A DNA stretch of 64,000 nt from Dermatophilus congolensis (GTDB taxonomy: Bacteria; Actinomycetota; Actinomycetes; Actinomycetales; Dermatophilaceae), in contig JAUNUP010000006.1 of the NCBI GenBank assembly GCA_030538115.1, positions 137,984-201,983 of the forward strand, given 5' to 3'. The position numbers were made by a program, and so were the translations under genes. The notes under the pieces were generated by a model. The model did not search any database. It was not told where the DNA came from and saw only the letters and a list, made by a program, of their open reading frames with translations. Below are positions 42,902 through 50,989 of this stretch, in pieces. Numbering within the stretch: the first letter of the stretch is position 1; each line of letters opens with the position of its first letter.

Positions 42902-43162
42902 TCACGAGCTGTCATCCGAGGTGCCGTCATCGATCGAGCCGATGATCAGCGCGTCGATGGGCGGAGGTGTGCCCGGGAACCAGGCAGCGGCCACGGATCC
43001 TTGGGCGATGAGTACGTGTTCGCCAATCCCTGAGCCGAGTACGTCGAAGGCCACCAGGGTGCTCGCGCTGCCGTCGAGACGCACGTCGAGCAGGGCTCCG
43101 TTGGGCATCCCGTCGACGCGTTTGGTCGACCAGATATTTCCGGTGACTACTCCTCTGATCAT
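42902..43162 (-). CDS. BMC-P (CcmL/EutN) pentameric vertex protein
   Basis: 86 aa. The EutN/CcmL fold is shown by MIRGVVTGNIWSTKRVDGMP at the N-terminus, ALLDVRLDG, VAFDVLGSGIGEHVLIAQGS and the end DALIIGSIDD. Pentamers cap the 12 vertices of the shell, and one such gene per locus is normal. ATG 43162 overlaps the stop of the PduM-like gene (ATGA), so translation is coupled. Confidence 0.95.
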   Translation of the reverse strand: MIRGVVTGNIWSTKRVDGMPNGALLDVRLDGSASTLVAFDVLGSGIGEHVLIAQGSVAAAWFPGTPPPIDALIIGSIDDGTSDDSS

Positions 43163-43665
43163 CGGCGCTCCTTTTCGATGTGCACGCCCAGGGTTCGGGC
43201 CTTGTCGCGGGCGAGCGGTGTGATGACCGCCCCGGGGGCAACGACGATGCTCTGACCGGAATCGGCGGCCGAGGCGACTTGGCGTTCAGTGAGCACTCCG
43301 CGCTCGATGCGTAGAATTCCTCCACCGACTCGCCCGATCACGTTCCGACCGGATCCGGCAACTCCGTTAAGACTGAATCGGAGCCAACCGTTGCGTAGAT
43401 CGGAACGGGTCTTGGGGTTCTCGAACAGGCCGAGTAGTTGCCGCACGAAGTCGGCGAGGTCATCGTCTGTGGCGAGCCGCACTGCGAGGGTGCGGCGTCG
43501 AGGAAGGTCGCGGCTGACGAACCCCGCACCCGGCGTGGCAACCGCGGCGTCGTTCGAATGTCGCACCGCCTCGGAACCCCGTGCTCCGGAAGGCAGCGCC
43601 GCCACCGCCTCGCGCACGGCTTCGGCTACAAGGGTGCGGAGCAACTCGGCCGGGACCTGGCTCAC
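43159..43665 (-). CDS. PduM-like microcompartment-associated protein with putative encapsulation helix
   Basis: 168 aa. The first 22 residues (SQVPAELLRTLVAEAVREAV) form an amphipathic helix, followed by a flexible linker, the usual form of an N-terminal encapsulation peptide. The middle (RRRTLAVRLATDDDLADFVRQ; LRFSLNG) and C-terminus (ERGVLTERQVASAADSGQSI then ITPLARDKARTLGVHIEK) recall PduM-type assembly proteins, but identity is uncertain. I chose GTG 43665 because it overlaps the BMC-T stop as GTGA. Position among shell genes supports a structural or cargo role. Confidence 0.6.
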   Translation of the reverse strand: MSQVPAELLRTLVAEAVREAVAALPSGARGSEAVRHSNDAAVATPGAGFVSRDLPRRRTLAVRLATDDDLADFVRQLLGLFENPKTRSDLRNGWLRFSLNGVAGSGRNVIGRVGGGILRIERGVLTERQVASAADSGQSIVVAPGAVITPLARDKARTLGVHIEKERR

Positions 43666-44264
43666 GACTGGCTCCGCAAGATCGCCTCGGCCGCCTCTGC
43701 GGCGGTGCGTACGTCTGCTTCGGTGCCGCTGAGGTAGACCCGTCCCGTGGCACCCATCATTCGGTAGTCGACCACCTTGATGTCGGCCGCCTTCTCCGCT
43801 TCGTTCGTGGCGAGAATCGAGTAAGAGGAAGGCTGGCACTCCAGCACGAACAGTGACTCCCCGGCGAGCGCCATGGAGCCGGAACGGTTGCGGTTGATGA
43901 GAAACGCGTGCTGGGGGTCGATCGACGAGACGATGCGGCTCGCCAGGATCTGGGGCCTTGTCGCGTCGCGAGCGCTGGCGCCGAGCACCGAAAGAACTCC
44001 GTCTGCCGCGGCCTGCACCGCACCGGTTTCGCCATGGAACTCGAGGTAGCCGAATTGACGTTCCACCACGAGAATCCCGGCCGAGACCTCTGCGTGCTTG
44101 AGTGCAGCATCAGTGAGTGGTTCGATGTCGAGCCCAGGCGCCACTTCGATGATCTGCGCGGCCATGCTGGCGCGCGGCAGGGTGCCCTTGATCCATGTGC
44201 CCAGGTAGCACATGGTCTGCGGCTGCAACCTGTCGATGAAGATGCACGATCTCAGTTCGGCCAT
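43662..44264 (-). CDS. BMC-T (tandem-domain) shell protein
   Basis: 200 aa. Domain 1: AQIIEVAPGLDIEPLTDAAL and GILVVERQFGYLEFHG. Domain 2: HAFLINRNRSGSMALAGESL and VVDYRMMGATGRVYLSG. It parallels the protein at 41860-42507 along its whole length but is clearly diverged, so they are old paralogues with perhaps different pores. It lies 4 bp downstream of the aldehyde dehydrogenase gene and overlaps the PduM-like gene. Confidence 0.9.
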   Translation of the reverse strand: MAELRSCIFIDRLQPQTMCYLGTWIKGTLPRASMAAQIIEVAPGLDIEPLTDAALKHAEVSAGILVVERQFGYLEFHGETGAVQAAADGVLSVLGASARDATRPQILASRIVSSIDPQHAFLINRNRSGSMALAGESLFVLECQPSSYSILATNEAEKAADIKVVDYRMMGATGRVYLSGTEADVRTAAEAAEAILRSQS

Positions 44265-44268
44265 TGCC

Positions 44269-46044
44269 TCAGCCCTTCAAGATGTCAGAGAGTTCGGCGG
44301 CGACGAGACGCCTGATCTCGGCTCGGAGCGCGCCTTCGTCGGTGGCGTGCCCTGATGTGCCCACTGCGTCTGTGACTCGGTCGACCAGCCGGTCAGTCGA
44401 AGCACGTCGCGGTGGCGGGCCGCTCTGGCCGAAGCGCGGATCATTGCTCGGCCACGGGTATACGGGCACGGGGCCCCTGGGGGTGCTCCACGGCTCTACC
44501 GCGGTGAAACCGACCATCGGATCAGAGGCGTCGCTGCCGTAGGCGATGCGTGCCCAATTGACTAGGTGTTTCGGTTCGAGGTTCTCGCCGAGGGCGGAGC
44601 GGCCGACGAAGCCGGTGCCGATGGTCATCGAGGGCGCCAAATTGGTGTCGAGACCGGCTCCTCCGGTTGAGTTGCCGACGTTCACACTCACACGCAGTAC
44701 GGGGACGGCCACTGTGAACTGCATGATCGTGTCCGCATCTGTGGAGTGGATCGCTGCCGAATGGCCGGCCCCGGCGATGCGGACGATCGAACGCGCAGCT
44801 ACAATGCCCCTCGCTGCATCTGGCACCTGTAGTACAGCAAGCACCGGCGAGAGCTTTTCGTGTGTCATCGCCTCCTCGGGCACGGCGGCGTCGATAGGTG
44901 CCAGCAGTAGGCGTGTGCGGGGTCCGGTCTTGATGCCGGCGGCGCGTGCGATGTCAGCCGCGGCGCGCCCCACAACCTCGGTGTTGAGCCTGCCCATCGG
45001 GAACATGTGGGCGCGTAGTTGGTCGACCTCCCCTGGGCTCAGGAGGTGCGCACCGGCAGACTGCATCTCCCGCAAGAGGGCATCGGCAACCGACTCTTCG
45101 ACGATAAGTACCGATTCGTTGGTGCACAGAACGGAGTTGTCGAACGCTTTCGAGTCGACGATCCGCTTCGCCGCGGCACGCACGTCGGCCGTGCCATCCA
45201 CAAGCACAGGCACGTTTCCCGGCCCAACTCCCAGTGCGGGATTGCCGGAGGAATATGCGGCGCGCACGACCCCGGTGCCGCCGGTGGCGACAATGGCTCC
45301 GACTCGCTCGTCTGCCATGAGTGCCTCGAGCAGCGGAATCGAAGGGTTCTCGACCACCTGCACCACACCTGACGGGGCGCCTGCCTCTTCAGCTGCCCGT
45401 GCCAGGGTGCGAGCCGCGTCCGTGCATACGCCCTTGGCCATGGGGTGCGGGCAGATAACCACGGCGTTGCGGGTCATGAGGGCCAACAACGCCTTGAAAT
45501 ACACGGTGGCCACAGGGTTTGTCGATGGCGTCAGAGCCAGAACGACTCCGGCAGGTCGGGCCACCTCTACGATCTTGGCGGCTTGGTCTACGCGCGACGT
45601 GACGAAGTCGTGGTGCGCGTAGTGCTCAATGAGCCCGACGGAGCACACCACGTTCTTGTGTTCCTTGTGCTCCACCACTCCGAAACCGGTCTCGTGAACG
45701 GCTTGCTCAGCATATGTGCGTGCCTGGGCGGCACCGGCCTCGGCAGCAGCGCGCACGATGTGGTCGACGGCGGCCTTGCCGTACTCGGCGTAGGCCCGAG
45801 CCGCCCAGCGGGCGCGCTCGAGCATCTGGCGTGCCTGCGCCAGATCGGAGGCGGCCTGGGCTTCTGGACTGCGCCTGTCGGCGGCGAGCGTCTCGGCTAC
45901 GCGTTCTGCCGGCTGGCGCTGGGGCGGTTCCGTTCCGCGGTCGATGGGCTTGCGGTCGCCGTTGACGGCCACCCCTCGCCGGTATCGGTTGTTGAGTTCG
46001 GCTACGAGGTCTTTCCCCCAGCGCTGCTCGGCTCCAACCCTCAT
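44269..46044 (-). CDS. CoA-acylating aldehyde dehydrogenase with C-terminal encapsulation helix
   Basis: 591 aa, PduP/EutE type. It converts an aldehyde, NAD+ and CoA to acyl-CoA. The catalytic Cys is in KAFDNSVLCTNES, the substrate region has PSTNPVATVYFKALLA, and TGGTGVVRAAYSSGNPA and SVNVGNSTGGAG are family motifs. Residues 1-70 are an extension. The last 60 residues are a Pro/Arg linker and an amphipathic helix (LRAEIRRLVAAELSDILKG), a probable C-terminal encapsulation peptide. In AAU loci propionaldehyde is the substrate. Start and stop overlap the aminotransferase gene (TGATG). Confidence 0.9.
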   Translation of the reverse strand: MRVGAEQRWGKDLVAELNNRYRRGVAVNGDRKPIDRGTEPPQRQPAERVAETLAADRRSPEAQAASDLAQARQMLERARWAARAYAEYGKAAVDHIVRAAAEAGAAQARTYAEQAVHETGFGVVEHKEHKNVVCSVGLIEHYAHHDFVTSRVDQAAKIVEVARPAGVVLALTPSTNPVATVYFKALLALMTRNAVVICPHPMAKGVCTDAARTLARAAEEAGAPSGVVQVVENPSIPLLEALMADERVGAIVATGGTGVVRAAYSSGNPALGVGPGNVPVLVDGTADVRAAAKRIVDSKAFDNSVLCTNESVLIVEESVADALLREMQSAGAHLLSPGEVDQLRAHMFPMGRLNTEVVGRAAADIARAAGIKTGPRTRLLLAPIDAAVPEEAMTHEKLSPVLAVLQVPDAARGIVAARSIVRIAGAGHSAAIHSTDADTIMQFTVAVPVLRVSVNVGNSTGGAGLDTNLAPSMTIGTGFVGRSALGENLEPKHLVNWARIAYGSDASDPMVGFTAVEPWSTPRGPVPVYPWPSNDPRFGQSGPPPRRASTDRLVDRVTDAVGTSGHATDEGALRAEIRRLVAAELSDILKG

Positions 46045-47327
46045 CAGCTCGCCTTCCTCTGGTTGGCGTACGCGTGCGCGGCTCGGGTGATCGCGAGCGC
46101 GGTTCGGTCGAGTAGCTCCTCAGCAAGATCCGGGGAGAGGAGAATGCCGGGCTTGTACTGGAGTACCCGCGGGTCGAGGGTGGAGAAGATGGCCCACACA
46201 CCGAGTTGGTACAGCTCGCGCATCACGTACTTGGCGCCGTCCGGCCCCGGGAACTCGAGACCGAAGATCACGCCGTTCTGTCGTATGCCGGTGAAGAAGT
46301 CGGGGTTGTCGGCGGAGATTCCGGCGAGACCTGCGCCGACCACATCAGCTACGTAATGCACGGATGAGCGGGTTTCGGGCCTGGTGGTGATTTCCAGGCA
46401 CTTGAGTGCGGCGATGCACCCGACTTCGGCGCCTCCGAATGTGGACATGTGCGCGAAGCCATCTTCATCCAGCCATGCCCCTGACTTGTCTCCGAGCAGT
46501 GCACAGGCGATGGGGTATAGGCCTCCGGAGATGCCCTTGCCTGTGACGATGATGTCAGGGTCGATGCCGTGTTTGGTGATCCCCCACAGTTCGCCGGTAC
46601 GCATGAGGCCGGTTTGGACTTCGTCGGCGATGTAGAGGGTGCCGTATTTCTCGCACAGACTCTTGACGGCTTCGAGGTAACCAGGGTTGGGCAGCGGGAA
46701 ACCGTAAGTGGCGGGGATGGTCTCCATGATCACGGCGGCGACATCGCGACTGGCGAGCGCCTGATCCATCGCCTGGATGTCGTTGAACGGCACCTGCACG
46801 AAATCGTCGGTGTTCTCGGAGAGGAAGAACTTGACGAATCGGTCGTCTCCGGTGGCTACGGCGAGGCCGGTGTGCCCGTGGTACGCCTTGATAATCGAGA
46901 CGATCTTGCGACGTTTGGTGGCGTGGCGCGCCGACTTCAGTGCGATGTCGATTGCTTCTCCGCCACCTGAGGCGTACGCGACTCGCGTGATGGATGCAGG
47001 CGCGGTGTCGACAAGTCTCTCTGCCAGCGCCGTGCGGGCCAGAGATGGGAAGTGGTGATTTCCCATGTCGAATTGGTCCATGGCCGTGCGCACGGCGGAG
47101 ACGATTTCGGGATTGCGGTGGCCGAGGTTGTAGGTGCCACCGTTGAGGTGCACGTCGATGAGGCGTCGACCATCGAGGTCCCACAAGAGGTAGCCCTCGC
47201 GTCGGTCGATCACGAGGTCGACGCCGGAGTCCTGCCAGAACTGTGTCTTGTCGTTGTTCCAGTACTGACGGGACTTGGCGAGGAACTGGTCTTTGCTGTC
47301 GAACGAGAAGAGCTCGTAGTCGTGCAT
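46044..47327 (-). CDS. class III aminotransferase-fold enzyme, probable amino-alcohol phosphate phospho-lyase
   Basis: 427 aa of the PLP-dependent fold-type I class III family. The cofactor Lys is in DIIVTGKGISGGLYPIACAL, the Asp of the ring-nitrogen contact in LYIADEVQTGLMRTGELWG, and YHGHTGLAVATGD and ALKSARHATKRRK lie in the cofactor region. Homologues in AAU and ethanolamine-phosphate pathways act as lyases, splitting 1-amino-2-propanol phosphate to propionaldehyde, ammonia and phosphate. I chose ATG 47327, since the longer frame lacks homology and GAGGG precedes this start. It is the first gene of the microcompartment operon. Confidence 0.85.
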   Translation of the reverse strand: MHDYELFSFDSKDQFLAKSRQYWNNDKTQFWQDSGVDLVIDRREGYLLWDLDGRRLIDVHLNGGTYNLGHRNPEIVSAVRTAMDQFDMGNHHFPSLARTALAERLVDTAPASITRVAYASGGGEAIDIALKSARHATKRRKIVSIIKAYHGHTGLAVATGDDRFVKFFLSENTDDFVQVPFNDIQAMDQALASRDVAAVIMETIPATYGFPLPNPGYLEAVKSLCEKYGTLYIADEVQTGLMRTGELWGITKHGIDPDIIVTGKGISGGLYPIACALLGDKSGAWLDEDGFAHMSTFGGAEVGCIAALKCLEITTRPETRSSVHYVADVVGAGLAGISADNPDFFTGIRQNGVIFGLEFPGPDGAKYVMRELYQLGVWAIFSTLDPRVLQYKPGILLSPDLAEELLDRTALAITRAAHAYANQRKAS

Positions 47328-47384
47328 GGCAGCCCTCTGGGTCGGAGGTGTACCGACGACCGGGTCGGCGGAAACGATGAACCG

Positions 47385-47414
47385 ATCCTGATTCGGTCCA
47401 CCCCCTTCTGTCAA
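47385..47414 (-). promoter_or_regulatory. promoter of the microcompartment operon
   Basis: On the minus strand a perfect -35 TTGACA (47414-47409), an 18-nt spacer and a -10 CAGGAT (47390-47385). It gives a leader of roughly 50 nt before ATG 47327. Confidence 0.6.
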
Positions 47415-47431
47415 TGGCTCAGCAAGAACTG

Positions 47432-47449
47432 ACCATTTTCCGAAAAGGT
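47432..47449. promoter_or_regulatory. candidate operator between divergent promoters
   Basis: ACCATTTTCCGAAAAGGT is an imperfect 18-bp palindrome lying between the operon promoter and the permease promoter. Its position suits the GntR-family regulator encoded at 39183-39974. Confidence 0.4.
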
Positions 47450-47450
47450 C

Positions 47451-47479
47451 TTGCTATCGGTTCGCTCCGGTGCCATGCT
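47451..47479 (+). promoter_or_regulatory. promoter of the permease gene
   Basis: -35 TTGCTA (47451-47456), 17-nt spacer and a weak -10 CATGCT (47474-47479), about 58 bp before the permease start. Confidence 0.45.
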
Positions 47480-47536
47480 CCGATCCCAGACGTGGCGGGT
47501 GCCACATCGGAGGGCAACAGGCATATGAGGTGACGC

Positions 47537-49192
47537 ATGTCCCAGAGCACCAACCCCGCAGGTCAAAGTCGGTCTGATTCACTGGCGGGCGCTACGGCAC
47601 CGGAGGTGCAGCGGCTCCGCAAAGGCGCTGTCGGCCTCTTCGGCGTCATGTTCATGGCCGTCGCGACGGCGGCCCCGATCACCGCCATGGTCGGAAACGT
47701 TCCGATCGCAATCGGTTTCGGAAACGGTGCGTACGCGCCCGCGGGGTACGCGCTGGCGACGATCGTGCTGACGCTGTTCGCCTTCGGGTACTCCGCGATG
47801 GCCAAGCACATCACCGCGACAGGTGCCTTTTACGGCTACATCTCGCACGGCTTGGGGCGGGTCATCGGCATGGGTGCCGGTGCGCTGACGACGCTCGCCT
47901 ACGTGGTGTTCGAGGCCGCCTTGGTGGGCATCTTCGCGTTCTTTGCGAACTCGTTTGTGAGTAACCACCTGGGCATCGACATCCCGTGGCTGGTGTTTGC
48001 GCTGCTGATGCTCGCGGTGAATGCGATTCTCACCTACTTCGACATCAACTTGACCGCGAAAGTGCTCGGGGCGTTCTTGATCACCGAGATCATCATGCTG
48101 GGTCTGATGGGCTTCACGGTGCTGTTCACCGGTGGCGGCCCTGAGGGCTGGTCGTGGGGTTCGCTCAATCCGCTGAATGCGTTCCAGAACCTCAACCAGC
48201 AGGTCGCTGACCCGAGCGGGAACGGAACGATCCTCGCTACTGGCGCAGCCGGGTTGGGCTTGTTCTTCGCCTTCTGGTCGTGGGTGGGCTTCGAGTCAAC
48301 GGCGATGTATGGCGAGGAGACGAAGGATCCGAAGCGCATCATCCCCCAGGCGATCATGCTTTCGGTGGTCGGCATCGGTGTCTTCTACGTGATCATCTCG
48401 TGGCTGGCCATTGTCGGTACTGGCCCGAGCAGGGCAGTGTCTCTGGCACAAGATCCGGATCAGGCCGGAAACATCTTCTTCGGGATCGTGGCGACGCATC
48501 TGGGTTCGTGGGCGGTGACCTTGTTCGAGTTCTTGCTGATGTCGGGGTCGTACGCCTGCGGCATGGCGTTCCACAACTCTGCTTCGAGGTACATCTACGC
48601 GATCGGTCGTGAAGACTTGGTGCCCGGTTTCGGCCGCACCCTAGGAGCCACGCACGCGAAGCACCGTTCGCCGTATATCGCAGGATTCGTGCAGTCGTCG
48701 ATCGCTACCGTGATCGTGCTGTACTTCTTCTTCACCGACCGTGACCCGTACGCGCAGCTTTACGCCTTGATGGCGATCATGGGCACGACGGCGATCATGA
48801 TCGTGCAGGCGTTGGCCGCGTTCTCGTCGGTTTCGTATTTCCACGTGTTGAAGAAGCACCCAGAGACTGCGAACTGGTTCCGGACCTTGGTCGCCCCGGC
48901 GATCGGTGGCGCAGGAATGTTGTACGTGATCTTCCTGCTGATGCAGAACGCGAGCTTCGCTGCGGGAGCTGCGGCTAGCGACATCATCTTTCAACTCTCA
49001 CCGTGGATCGTGATCGTGACGGGGCTCTCCGGCATCGTGTTCGCGCTCGCCTGCCGCAAGTTCGCTCCGGCCCGCTACGACATCATCGGCCGCATCGTTC
49101 TCGACGACACCCACGAACGAGGCGCGAACGCCGAGGAGCCAGACTTCCATGTCGACGATCCGCTACACGGGCGCGACCCGCGGGACGTGTGA
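47537..49192 (+). CDS. APC-superfamily amine/amino-acid permease
   Basis: 551 aa with 12 predicted membrane helices. The first helix region GLFGVMFMAVATAAPITAMV and the second ALATIVLTLFAFGYSAMAKH match the APC family of proton-coupled amino acid and amine importers. ATG 47537 follows GAGGTGA. It is divergent from the microcompartment operon and separated by 209 bp containing paired promoters, so it probably imports the amino-alcohol or amino-ketone consumed there. The exact substrate is inferred. The C-terminus ends in an acidic cytosolic tail. Confidence 0.9.
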   Translation: MSQSTNPAGQSRSDSLAGATAPEVQRLRKGAVGLFGVMFMAVATAAPITAMVGNVPIAIGFGNGAYAPAGYALATIVLTLFAFGYSAMAKHITATGAFYGYISHGLGRVIGMGAGALTTLAYVVFEAALVGIFAFFANSFVSNHLGIDIPWLVFALLMLAVNAILTYFDINLTAKVLGAFLITEIIMLGLMGFTVLFTGGGPEGWSWGSLNPLNAFQNLNQQVADPSGNGTILATGAAGLGLFFAFWSWVGFESTAMYGEETKDPKRIIPQAIMLSVVGIGVFYVIISWLAIVGTGPSRAVSLAQDPDQAGNIFFGIVATHLGSWAVTLFEFLLMSGSYACGMAFHNSASRYIYAIGREDLVPGFGRTLGATHAKHRSPYIAGFVQSSIATVIVLYFFFTDRDPYAQLYALMAIMGTTAIMIVQALAAFSSVSYFHVLKKHPETANWFRTLVAPAIGGAGMLYVIFLLMQNASFAAGAAASDIIFQLSPWIVIVTGLSGIVFALACRKFAPARYDIIGRIVLDDTHERGANAEEPDFHVDDPLHGRDPRDV

Positions 49193-49254
49193 AGGCTCAG
49201 AACTACATCGCAGATTCGGAGGCCTCACTTCGCACACGTGCGATGTGAAGTGCG

Positions 49255-49286
49255 ACGGGGGCTTGGCCTACGGCTCGAGCCCCCGT
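49255..49286 (+). terminator. stem-loop terminator downstream of permease
   Basis: ACGGGGGCT and AGCCCCCGT form a perfect 9-bp stem with a 14-nt loop about 60 bp past the permease stop. A second palindrome (49226-49252) lies just before it. Confidence 0.7.
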
Positions 49287-49403
49287 TGCTGCCCGTTCTT
49301 CTGCGAGTGCTGCGGAATCCACGTTGGACAAGGTGTTCCTCTCGGACCTCTCCCGCACACCGAGAGGCACGGGACACGAAGTCCCCCCCATGCACACGAG
49401 CGG

Positions 49404-49715
49404 CTACGCGAAGTCTCCGTAGAGGTCGAATGCGTTGGCAATGGCTGTGGTGAGGGCGGCCTCTTGGTCGTCGAAGAACCAGCCGACCTGTCTGCCGATG
49501 CGGTGGGCTTCGATGGTGAGGATGTTGTCGAGATTGACGACGCAGTCGTGGTCGAGTCCGTTGCGGGCTCCCACGGGAACCTCGACCGACAGCCCTCGGA
49601 TGGAGCTGGTGATCAGCGCGACGGAGATGCGCGCCATCTGAGGCCGGGAGATCTCCCTGGTCAACACCAGTGCCGGCCGAGTCTTGTCGAGCGACGCCAG
49701 CACGATCGGGCGCAT
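49404..49715 (-). CDS. mazF: MazF/PemK-family endoribonuclease toxin
   Basis: 103 aa. The N-terminal RPIVLASLDKTRPALVLTRE and middle VALITSSIRGLSVEVPVG are MazF/PemK signatures, and SVEVPVGARNGLDHDCVVNL is the region that contacts RNA. These toxins cut mRNA or rRNA at short motifs. The start codon overlaps the antitoxin stop (TGATG), so translation is coupled. Confidence 0.85.
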   Translation of the reverse strand: MRPIVLASLDKTRPALVLTREISRPQMARISVALITSSIRGLSVEVPVGARNGLDHDCVVNLDNILTIEAHRIGRQVGWFFDDQEAALTTAIANAFDLYGDFA

Positions 49716-49954
49716 CAGTCGAGATCCGAAAAGTCGGTCTCGTTCGCGACGGCCGCCGCGGCCGCCAGATCGTCGTCTTCGGGGCGCATCGCGGCATAGA
49801 TGGCCGCATCGGCCTCGGCCGCCCGGCGACGCTTCTCGCGACGCAACGCCCGCGCCACCAGCTCGGCCCGGCTACGCACCCGCCCAGCCGCGACTTCCAA
49901 GTCAGCGAATTCGACCAGGTCATCAGGCACACGCACAGTGATCTGAATACTCAT
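49715..49954 (-). CDS. mazE: RHH antitoxin (MazE-like)
   Basis: 79 aa. The N-terminus SIQITVRVPDDLVEFADLEV then RSRAELVARALRREKRRR is an RHH domain, and the acidic tail (RPEDDDLAAAAAVANETDFS) is the toxin-binding part. ATG 49954 is preceded by TATGGT ending 6 nt upstream on the minus strand, fitting a leaderless transcript. The pair is autoregulated in known systems. Confidence 0.85.
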   Translation of the reverse strand: MSIQITVRVPDDLVEFADLEVAAGRVRSRAELVARALRREKRRRAAEADAAIYAAMRPEDDDLAAAAAVANETDFSDLD

Positions 49955-50022
49955 CCCATCACCATACCGGAGCGGGATTCATGACGGAAGGTTTCACCGC
50001 CCAGGAGGCCTGTTCCCCGACC

Positions 50023-50325
50023 TCAGGTTCTCGACGTATGCGGCGCCGTCGGCATCCGCCCCTTACAGGCGTCGAGCACCGCGTCGATGGCTGCGCACTC
50101 AGAGTCGACGTCCCGCTCGCCGCCGTGCGTGTGAGCGATGGCCCTACGAATGAGCGCCGCGATCAACACCCCCGTCCGCTCGACTCCGGCAACAAGCTCG
50201 GGCTGCCGGAGGCCACCTGGGCACGGCCGAGCGGCCGGAGCAGCACCGGAGACACGGCGTCGGGTCGGCGCCTGATCGAAGTGCCACAACGCCTCGGCCA
50301 GCAACTCCTCCGGTGTGCGGCTCAC
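50023..50325 (-). CDS. small helical protein, possible HEPN-type toxin
   Basis: 100 aa. The N-terminal MSRTPEELLAEALWHFDQAP and the C-terminal helix with RRAIAHTHGG contain an Rx4H arrangement that loosely fits HEPN ribonucleases, but the protein is short for the family. The GTG start overlaps the stop of the upstream nucleotidyltransferase gene (GTGA). Function is inferred from this partner; the sequence alone does not prove HEPN. Confidence 0.5.
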   Translation of the reverse strand: MSRTPEELLAEALWHFDQAPTRRRVSGAAPAARPCPGGLRQPELVAGVERTGVLIAALIRRAIAHTHGGERDVDSECAAIDAVLDACKGRMPTAPHTSRT

Positions 50326-50792
50326 AGCGGGATGGCTTCGTCGAGGATGCGTTCGGCCATGCGCGGGTGAAGGTCGGAGTCGGGCACCAGGTCGACCGGG
50401 CTGCCGATCAGGCCCGAAATATCTCGCTCAAGGCGCCCGAGTTCGAGGAGACCAAGCGGGCGGGACGGCGTGAAGAGCAGGTCGACGTCGGAGTCGCCAT
50501 GGTCATCCCCGGTGGCGACCGACCCGAACACGCGCACGTTCGACCCTCCATGCGCAGCAACCGCCGACAGCACCGCCCGCCGCTGCCGCCGCAACCGGCG
50601 CGCCAACGCCGACGTGCCGTGAAAGTGAATGATCCGAGACACCTCAGGCTGACTCCGCCCGATCGCCTTGGCGATCTGCGCCTGAGTCACCCCCGACCGG
50701 TGAGCCCGCCGAACAGCATCAACCAGGTCAGCGCGCGCCCGCGCAGCACGCGCATCCGCGTCACGCGCGATCTCCCTCAGCCCAGCCTCCAC
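50322..50792 (-). CDS. HTH plus MNT-type nucleotidyltransferase (antitoxin-like)
   Basis: 156 aa. A helix-turn-helix (SGVTQAQIAKAIGRSQPEVS) is followed by a minimal nucleotidyltransferase core, VRVFGSVATGDDHGDSDVDL then LF, with the G-S and D-x-D catalytic pattern (D101 and D103). Such MNT proteins act as antitoxins to HEPN toxins by AMP modification, and here the HTH may add autoregulation. I chose GTG 50792: a -35 TTGAAC, 18-nt spacer and -10 TATCAT end 6 nt before it, an unusually clear leaderless promoter. The gene overlaps the next by 4 bp. Confidence 0.75.
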   Translation of the reverse strand: MEAGLREIARDADARAARARADLVDAVRRAHRSGVTQAQIAKAIGRSQPEVSRIIHFHGTSALARRLRRQRRAVLSAVAAHGGSNVRVFGSVATGDDHGDSDVDLLFTPSRPLGLLELGRLERDISGLIGSPVDLVPDSDLHPRMAERILDEAIPL

Positions 50793-50798
50793 ACGGTC

Positions 50799-50828
50799 AT
50801 GATAGGTGATGCTATAACTGCAGTTCAA
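50799..50828 (-). promoter_or_regulatory. leaderless promoter of the MNT/HEPN-like module
   Basis: -35 TTGAAC (50828-50823), 18-nt spacer and -10 TATCAT (50804-50799) on the minus strand, ending 6 nt before GTG 50792. Confidence 0.65.
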
Positions 50829-50989
50829 TAGCGCAAACCCCCATCACACGCCTGAGCGGAAGAGCACGCCCGGCCTGGGATCCCTCGCTGCGCCGAGGCG
50901 GAGCCGAACTTCGCCCACCTGCCAGCGGAAGGGCAGCTGCGCATACACGCATCCGGCAACACAACCGGCGAGCCATCGAGCGCCTTGAC

